DNA of 64,000 nucleotides from Nocardia transvalensis (GTDB lineage Bacteria > Actinomycetota > Actinomycetes > Mycobacteriales > Mycobacteriaceae), in contig NZ_JADLQQ010000002.1 in NCBI RefSeq assembly GCF_015477765.1, forward strand, positions 372,001 through 436,000, given 5' to 3'. The notes under the pieces are model-generated. The model saw only the letters and a list, made by a program, of their open reading frames with translations, was not told the DNA's origin and made no database searches. Positions 58,734 to 64,000 of this stretch are shown piece after piece (position 1 is the stretch's first letter; every line of letters begins with the position of its first letter). A program made the translations under genes and the position numbers.

Positions 58734-59243
58734 TCAGGCGAGCCGCCAGCGGGTGGCGCCATGGGGTTCGGCAGTGGCAACACCCACGGCGGCGTGCGGC
58801 GTGATGAAGTAGAGATGCCACGGCGGCGGACCCGCACTCGGCGCACTGTAGGGGGCGGTGAAGGCGTCACCGTGAACCTCGGCGGGCCAACCGAGCTCGC
58901 GGTAGCGGGCCGCAATGCGTTCCAAGATCTCCGCGTCGGTCACGATCGCGGCCGTCCCCTCGAGGACGAGATCCAGGCCCTCCAAGGCGAAGGCAACCGT
59001 GCAGGACGGATTGGCGGCGAGATTGCGCGACTTGCGAGTGGACGGTCCACTGACCATATAGACGCCCTCGTCCAGCCACACCGCGCCGACCCCGGCCGTG
59101 TGGGGGCGGCCGTCGGGCCGACAGGTACTGAGGAAAACCGAGACCCCGGGCCCGGCGGCGAAATTCTCGAGGGCCTGTCGGGCCCGTGCCCACGGCAGCG
59201 GTTCGTTCCCGTAAATATCCAGGTTGATCGTCTCGATCGTCAT
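58734..59243 (-). CDS. pyridoxamine 5'-phosphate oxidase-like FMN split-barrel protein
   Basis: 169 residues. VSVFLSTCRPDGRPHTAGVG and VYMVSGPSTRKSRNLAANPS then CTVAFALEG are standard for flavin split-barrel proteins of the PNPOx-like group (FMN, haem or F420 binding). Actinobacterial members are often F420-dependent, but that cannot be seen here. GGAGGAG precedes the ATG at 59243. It lies between the importer and the serine hydrolase genes and shares no partner. Confidence 0.85.
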   Translation of the reverse strand: MTIETINLDIYGNEPLPWARARQALENFAAGPGVSVFLSTCRPDGRPHTAGVGAVWLDEGVYMVSGPSTRKSRNLAANPSCTVAFALEGLDLVLEGTAAIVTDAEILERIAARYRELGWPAEVHGDAFTAPYSAPSAGPPPWHLYFITPHAAVGVATAEPHGATRWRLA

Positions 59244-59326
59244 GATGCTCCTCCAAGTCTCGGGATACATCTATAGACCGGCGAGGTCCTGGGAACTCAT
59301 CGCACGCAGCCGCCCTGGTGGCCGGT

Positions 59327-60595
59327 TCATCCGAGGCAGGCGCGGACGGCCTTGGCCAGGTTGGACGCCCGCGGGTCGTCGGGCCGGAAGTTCCACAGAT
59401 TCGTGACGTAGCCGAAGCCGACACCGGCCTCGGGGTCGGCGAAGGCGATCGATCCGCCGGAACCCGGGTGGCCGAACGACGCGGGTCCCGCCATCGGCAC
59501 CGGTGGGCAGGCTCGCCAGAACCCGAGCGACATGTAGAAGGAGCGGTCGGCCGGGATGTTCAGCTCCGGTGGCAGCCCGTGCATCCGCGTCCTGTCGGTC
59601 TGGACGGCCGTCGCCCGTTCGACCGTCGCCGGACTCAGCAGCCGCACGCCGTCGACATCGCTGACCGTGGCGGCATACATCCGGGCCAGCGATCGGGCGT
59701 CGGCGTGCATGTTCCCGGACGGGAACTCTGCCGCGCGCCAGGCACGCGACGTGTGGTATTCGGTCGTGTGGTCCAAGGCGCCACCGAGCTCACCGGCGCG
59801 GGCTTGGACCGAGTCCGGACCCCACACGGCGGTGATCCATGCGGTGACCGTAGCCGCATCGAGCCCGGTGGACTCGATCATCCCGGCGGTCAGCTCCTCG
59901 AGGGTGAACGGAGCGGCGTACTCGAGCCGGGCCACCCGTCGCTCGTGTTCCTCGGGCAGCCCGATCCAGGCGCTCAGTCCGAGAGGGGCGGCCACCTCGT
60001 CGGCGAAGAACGTGCCGAGTGATTTGCCGGAGATCCGCCGCACGAGTTCCCCGACCAGAAACCCGAACGTCACGCTGTGGTAGACGTGCTCGGTGCCGGG
60101 CTCCCACAGCGGCTTCTGCGCCTCGAGGGCACCGATGACCGGATCCCAGGCGCACACCTGCTCGAAGGTCAGCGGTCCGTCGACGACCGGCAGACCGGCC
60201 TGGTGGGACAGCAACCAGCGCACCGGGATTCGGTCCTTGCCGTGGGCGCCGAACTCCGGCCAGTACTGGACCACCGGGGCGTCCAAATCCAGCTCGCCGC
60301 GCTGCGCCAGCAGGTGGGCGCAAATCGCGGTGGCGCCTTTCGTCGTCGAGGCAACCTGGACGATGGTGTCATCGCCCCACGGCCGGTTCGCCTCGCGATC
60401 GGCGAGGCCGTCCCACAGGTCGACCACACGACGGCCGCCCACGTAGACGCAGCACGCCGCGCCCACCTCGCCGGGGTTTGCCTCGAAGTTCGCGCGGAAC
60501 GCGTCGGCGACCTTTCCCCAGCCGTCTTCGACACCGCCACCACCGCTCCGGGAGTCGTGTCCCTGCCCGGCTGTTCCGCTCGTCGTGCCCACCAT
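59327..60595 (-). CDS. serine hydrolase (beta-lactamase/EstB class C fold)
   Basis: 422 residues. QVASTTKGATAICAHLLAQR has the SxxK nucleophile (STTK), VYHSVTFGFLVGELVRR the YxS tyrosine, and FGHPGSGGSIAFADPE the HxG triad-like strand. No signal peptide is evident, so it is an esterase/transesterase rather than a secreted beta-lactamase. AAAGGA precedes the ATG at 60595; the frame upstream to 61135 lies across the promoter of the divergent kinase. Substrate unknown. Confidence 0.9.
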   Translation of the reverse strand: MVGTTSGTAGQGHDSRSGGGGVEDGWGKVADAFRANFEANPGEVGAACCVYVGGRRVVDLWDGLADREANRPWGDDTIVQVASTTKGATAICAHLLAQRGELDLDAPVVQYWPEFGAHGKDRIPVRWLLSHQAGLPVVDGPLTFEQVCAWDPVIGALEAQKPLWEPGTEHVYHSVTFGFLVGELVRRISGKSLGTFFADEVAAPLGLSAWIGLPEEHERRVARLEYAAPFTLEELTAGMIESTGLDAATVTAWITAVWGPDSVQARAGELGGALDHTTEYHTSRAWRAAEFPSGNMHADARSLARMYAATVSDVDGVRLLSPATVERATAVQTDRTRMHGLPPELNIPADRSFYMSLGFWRACPPVPMAGPASFGHPGSGGSIAFADPEAGVGFGYVTNLWNFRPDDPRASNLAKAVRACLG

Positions 60596-60884
60596 GCTGC
60601 AATCCTTTTCTGGAGATCCGAACCTTCTGGAGAAGCCCTCGTTCGTGTTGTCCCCGAACGCATTCCGCGTCCCGGAAACCGCAATCACAGTGCTGCTCAC
60701 CCGAATACCGTCGCCGGCCGGGCTGATACCGACCTGACACCGGCCTGACGCGCCCCCTGATATGTGCGCGAGGTGGCTGTCGGAGGCTGAGATAGGCTGG
60801 CACGACTCCAGTCCTGACGCGGTGCGGGCGACAGGAAATCGCTTGTGGGCGAAGATCGGATTGCGCAACGCTGCGGCTGTGACG

Positions 60885-61790
60885 ATGCATGCCGGACAGC
60901 TGACCGTATCGCCGGAGACCGTGCGGGAATTGGTGGATGAGCAGTTCCCCGAATGGCGAGATCTGCCGATCCGAAGCGTCACCGGTGCGGGGACGGTCAA
61001 CGCCATCTTTCGGATCGGGGACCGGTTCGTGGCTCGATTCCCGCTGCAAGCCGGGGATGTCGAGGCAGTGCGGCGAAGTCTGCGGGCCGAGGCGGCAGCG
61101 GCGCGAGAGCTGGCCGGCCGCACCCGCTTCCGCACACCTGAGCCGATCGCACTGGGAGAGCCGGGGGCAGGCTACCCGCTCCCGTGGTCGGTGCAGACGT
61201 GGCTGCCCGGGACGGTGGCCACAGACGAGGACCCCGGCAGATCCCTCGCGTTCGCGCATGACCTGGCCGAGTTCATCGGCGCCGTCCGGGCGATCGACAC
61301 CCATGGCCGAACCTTCAGCGGCGATGGCCGAGGCGGCGAGCTGCGGTCCCACGACGCCTGGATGCAGACGTGCTTTCAGCGCAGCGAGGGACTGCTGGAC
61401 GTCGCACCGCTGCGCCGGATGTGGAATGCCATGCGGGAACTGCCGCGCGGTGAGACCCGTGACCTGATGAACCACGGCGACCTGATCCCCGCCAACGTGT
61501 TGGTGTCGGATGGGCATCTCACCGGCGTGATCGATGTGGGTGGACTGGGCCCGGCCGATCCCGCCTTGGACCTGGTGAGCGCGTGGCATCTGCTCGACAC
61601 CGCCCCGCGACGGGTGTTACGCGACCACCTCGAATGCGACGACCTGGAATGGGCCCGCGGCCGAGCATGGGCCTTCCAACAGGCAATGGGCATGGCCTGG
61701 TACTACACCACCACCAACCCGCCCATGAGCCGGACGGGAATACGCACCCTCGCCCGCATCACCACAGAGGAGATCCAGCAACGAGAATAG
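60885..61790 (+). CDS. APH-fold phosphotransferase (macrolide-kinase-like)
   Basis: 301 residues. ITGAGTVNAIFRIGDRFVAR-like N-lobe (GAGTVNAIFRIGDRFVARFP), the catalytic loop NHGDLIPANVLVSDGHL and GVIDVGGLGPADPALDLVSA. The final-domain pattern (AWHLLD) is shared with Mph-type and related kinases, so an antibiotic or a metabolite could be the acceptor. An in-frame ATG at 60762 adds 41 residues of atypical composition; the ATG at 60885 is preferred. It is divergent from the serine hydrolase. Confidence 0.82.
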   Translation: MHAGQLTVSPETVRELVDEQFPEWRDLPIRSVTGAGTVNAIFRIGDRFVARFPLQAGDVEAVRRSLRAEAAAARELAGRTRFRTPEPIALGEPGAGYPLPWSVQTWLPGTVATDEDPGRSLAFAHDLAEFIGAVRAIDTHGRTFSGDGRGGELRSHDAWMQTCFQRSEGLLDVAPLRRMWNAMRELPRGETRDLMNHGDLIPANVLVSDGHLTGVIDVGGLGPADPALDLVSAWHLLDTAPRRVLRDHLECDDLEWARGRAWAFQQAMGMAWYYTTTNPPMSRTGIRTLARITTEEIQQRE

Positions 61791-62109
61791 AAACGACCTT
61801 CTGCGCCCGCACTTCCCCAAGACACCCAACCTGTCCGTGCACGCTCCCAACGATCTTCGCGATGTCGAACCGTCTCACCGCGCTGTTACGCCGAACCAAC
61901 GCACATGGATCCAGGCCCCCGTCCCACCAGCCCGCAGGGTGGCGCTCGGGTGAGCCAATATCCATACCGCCATTGACGGCAGCCCAGCAACGGATTCATC
62001 GAGGCTTGGCATGCCCACGGTGAGGCGCTCGAAAACCAGTGGAGCAGCACCGCTTTGCGCTATTGCGGGCCCGGCTCCGGTGGTCAGTGGGGCAGGGCAG
62101 GAACGGACT
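61791..62109. other. intergenic stretch, 319 bp
   Basis: Between the kinase and the small hypothetical gene. Base use is closer to coding than in true intergenic DNA, and one frame near 61984-62060 reads NGFIEAWHAHGEALENQW, but no start or recognisable domain is seen. It could be a relic. Confidence 0.4.
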
Positions 62110-62589
62110 GTGGCTGTCGTGAGGCAGAATACGGGTGTGAGCGACGTGCCGGGGCCCGGTGGAGACAGGTTCGATGCGGTGGAACGGTTGCGCAGGACGC
62201 CGGACGGTGTGCGGGCGGACGAGACCGGTCGTTCCGAGGCGGGTGACGGCGCGTCGAAGCTGATCCGGTTGCCGCATCGCCCGCGGCGTATGACCGAGGA
62301 TGCCGGTGAGCGTCGCCGTAAAACGTGGCGCTCGGAGGGGGGCTCGGTTTTCGATCCTGCGCCGACCAGGCCCGTGCTGCGATCAGAGCTGCAGTGTGAG
62401 ACGGGGGCATGGCCGGTCGACCTCGGTCCGGCGTGGCAACACGTTCCCGACGAGGAGCCGGGCGGCGCCGAGCATGGCGGCAGTGTCATCGATCTCGGCG
62501 CATGGCGCAAACGAGCGGGTGACGCTGCCCCGGCCGTCGGCATTCGGCGCATGGCCAAGCCCCGCAGAATCGGACCCGACACCCCCTAA
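62110..62589 (+). CDS. hypothetical protein, charged and disordered-looking
   Basis: 159 residues from the GTG at 62110, or about 150 from the GTG at 62137. Codon third positions are strongly GC, which supports a real gene. Rich in Arg, Asp, Gly and Pro; contains RLPHRPRRMTEDAGERRRK and GGSVIDLGAWRKRAGD. No domain, signal peptide or helix pair is recognised. It lies between the kinase and the convergent nitroreductase. Confidence 0.4.
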   Translation: MAVVRQNTGVSDVPGPGGDRFDAVERLRRTPDGVRADETGRSEAGDGASKLIRLPHRPRRMTEDAGERRRKTWRSEGGSVFDPAPTRPVLRSELQCETGAWPVDLGPAWQHVPDEEPGGAEHGGSVIDLGAWRKRAGDAAPAVGIRRMAKPRRIGPDTP

Positions 62590-62653
62590 GTAGCCGCCTT
62601 CCGGACATATGTCCGTCGGTGCCGCGCGGCAGCTCACGGATCGGGAGCCATCG

Positions 62654-63337
62654 TCACGCTTCGGCACCGTCTGCTGGTGTGAAGGGCTCGCCGTCGAACC
62701 GCTCACGGGTGGCGATCTCGGCGACGCTGTTGCGCTTCAATTTCGTGAGTTGGCGGACCGGCTTGCCCAGCGGCAGCACCGCGGCGATCGCGAACGACTC
62801 CGGCACCCCCAGAAGTTGTTTGACCCGCGGCTCCTCGGCCACCACCAGCGTCGTGATGGTGCCTCCGTAGCCTTCGTTGCGCGCGCTCAGCAGGATATTC
62901 CAGACGAAGGGGTACACCGAGGCGCCGCTGATCACGCCGACCCGGTCGAGATCCTGGTCGGTGGCCGCAACGGCGTTGAGGTCCAGGCACACCACCAACA
63001 CCAGCGGCGCTCGAAGATACAATGCCACGTCCTCGGGTGGCACCTGGATCTCCTGCATCTGTTCGCGCGGCACACCGCAGGGGCGCAATGGGTTCCATGG
63101 ACTCTCGCCGTTGCACAATTGCGCGATGGCACGCTGTGCGCCCGGAATCGTGAGCTCGGCCAGCCTTTCCCGGGTCGCCCGGTCGCGAACCACCACGACT
63201 CTGACACCCTGCCTGTTGCCGCCGGTCGGCGCGAACCGCGCGGCGTCGAGAATCCGCTCCACCACGCCATCGGGTAATGGGTCGGCGGTGAATTCACGTA
63301 CCGCCGCCGTCGTGCGCATGACTTCGAAGAGCTCCAT
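62654..63337 (-). CDS. nitroreductase-family FMN protein
   Basis: 227 residues. MRTTAAVREFTADPLPDGVV then ERILDAARFAPTGGNRQ is the FMN-binding opening, and the C-terminal GYGGTITTLVVAEE then PLGKPVRQLTKLKRNSVAEI is the usual close. It reduces nitroaromatics, quinones or related compounds with NAD(P)H; the true substrate is unknown. The ATG is preceded by CGGAGG. It follows the aldo/keto reductase gene on the same strand (45 bp) and may share its transcript. Confidence 0.9.
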   Translation of the reverse strand: MELFEVMRTTAAVREFTADPLPDGVVERILDAARFAPTGGNRQGVRVVVVRDRATRERLAELTIPGAQRAIAQLCNGESPWNPLRPCGVPREQMQEIQVPPEDVALYLRAPLVLVVCLDLNAVAATDQDLDRVGVISGASVYPFVWNILLSARNEGYGGTITTLVVAEEPRVKQLLGVPESFAIAAVLPLGKPVRQLTKLKRNSVAEIATRERFDGEPFTPADGAEA

Positions 63338-63382
63338 AACACACCTCCGAGGCGAAGGCCCGGTTTCGAGTATCGGTGGGGC

Positions 63383-64000
63383 TCAACGTCGTGGTTCGAC
63401 CGTCATGCCGCGGAAGTCGGCACTGCGGTTGCGAGCCAGGAACTCATGAGGGAAGCCGAGATCGATCGCGCTGGCCTCGCCCAGGCGGGCCAGATGAGCG
63501 GCATCGAATTCGACGTCCAAAGCGCCGAGGTTGTCCTCCAACTGCGCCGGAGTCCGGGCACCCATGATCGGCGCCGTCACACCGGGATTCTGCAGCGTCC
63601 AGGCGAGAGCGACCTGCGAGGGCGTCTTACCCAGCTCTGCCGCAACCCCTTTCACCACATCCGCGATCGCCAGGCCACGTTCGGAGAGCACACCGCCGGC
63701 GCGGGCGAGTTCCTTGCGGGTGCCCACAGGCGAGGCGGTTGCCTCCTCCTGTGCGGTCAGGTCGGCGCGGCTGTATTTGCCGGTGAGCACCCCGCCGGCC
63801 AGCGGTGACCAGGGCACGACGCCCAGCCCCATCTCCCGCGCCATCGGAATCAGATCGCGCTCGGCGGTGCGTTCGATCAGGTTGTATTCGATCTGCAACG
63901 CCACCAGCGGTGACCACCCACGCAGGTCGGCGATCGACTGCATGCGCGAGACCTGCCAAGCCGGAGTGTCGGAGATACCCAGATACAGCACCTTGCCTTG
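63383..64000 (-). CDS. aldo/keto reductase, C-terminal part
   Basis: The gene begins beyond the window; about 205 C-terminal residues are seen. VLYLGISDTPAWQVSRM, VALQIEYNLIERTAERDLI, GLGVVPWSPLAGGVLTGKYS and the late APIMGARTPAQLEDNLGAL are the AKR NADPH-binding core. It reduces carbonyls with NADPH. It precedes the nitroreductase gene on the same strand, so the two may form a small redox operon. Confidence 0.93.
   Translation of the reverse strand, partial: QGKVLYLGISDTPAWQVSRMQSIADLRGWSPLVALQIEYNLIERTAERDLIPMAREMGLGVVPWSPLAGGVLTGKYSRADLTAQEEATASPVGTRKELARAGGVLSERGLAIADVVKGVAAELGKTPSQVALAWTLQNPGVTAPIMGARTPAQLEDNLGALDVEFDAAHLARLGEASAIDLGFPHEFLARNRSADFRGMTVEPRR

Overview
This 64 kb window comes from a high-GC actinomycete chromosome. 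GC-rich codon use, frequent GTG starts (and one TTG), an AlkB alkane hydroxylase, a UdgX-type uracil-DNA enzyme and many small regulator/effector pairs point to a mycolic-acid-type genus, most likely Nocardia or a close relative. This is inferred from content, because no rRNA or marker gene is present.

Layout. 1-11 kb: end of an AraC regulator, a UvrA-like ABC protein, an exported family 1 glycosidase, a bile-acid/sodium-symporter-type carrier, a secreted lipase, AlkB, and a TetR regulator divergent from a two-gene hydrolase/carboxylesterase operon. 11-17 kb: AraC regulator, GT39-type membrane glycosyltransferase, an orphan tandem ribbon-helix-helix protein, UdgX, a DJ-1/PfpI protein and a relic of a GMC oxidoreductase. 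17-28 kb: OhrR/Ohr peroxide defence with an MDR reductase, an APH-type kinase, GNAT, two-domain VOC, MetY, MgtC-like and DoxX proteins, two duplicated PhzA/B-like proteins and TerD. 28-34 kb: a second exported GH1 paralogue, a BisC-type molybdoenzyme, an apparently frameshifted PaaI thioesterase and AMP nucleosidase. 34-38 kb: a lone tyrosine recombinase beside a 28-bp tandem repeat and a 22-bp-stem hairpin, AspA, and a secreted protein built of six GCxxxC repeats. 38-45 kb: a SnoaL/flavin reductase pair opposite an ECF41 (SigJ-like) sigma factor, a SRPBCC/ArsR operon, two APH-like kinases and a MarR/Bcr-CflA efflux operon. 45-54 kb: MurJ-like flippase, FusB-like FBP protein, DinB/VOC operon opposite a WYL regulator, then the Ro60 locus and an ArsR-ArsC fusion. 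53-58 kb: a DasABC-like sugar ABC importer (no ATPase) with a GH20 hexosaminidase. 58-64 kb: FMN split-barrel protein, serine hydrolase, another APH-like kinase, nitroreductase and a truncated aldo/keto reductase.

The most striking element is at 49.9-51.8 kb. A TROVE/vWA protein (bacterial Ro60, Rsr) is preceded by two structured RNAs that share the same two-helix stem followed by TTACC. The first carries a T-arm, an acceptor-like hairpin and a D-arm in circularly permuted order, as expected of a YrlA-type Y RNA that mimics tRNA. The second has the same stem but no tRNA module. Other points of interest are a dispersed hairpin family, the Cys-repeat secreted protein, two decayed or frameshifted genes, and several well-formed operators next to their likely regulators.
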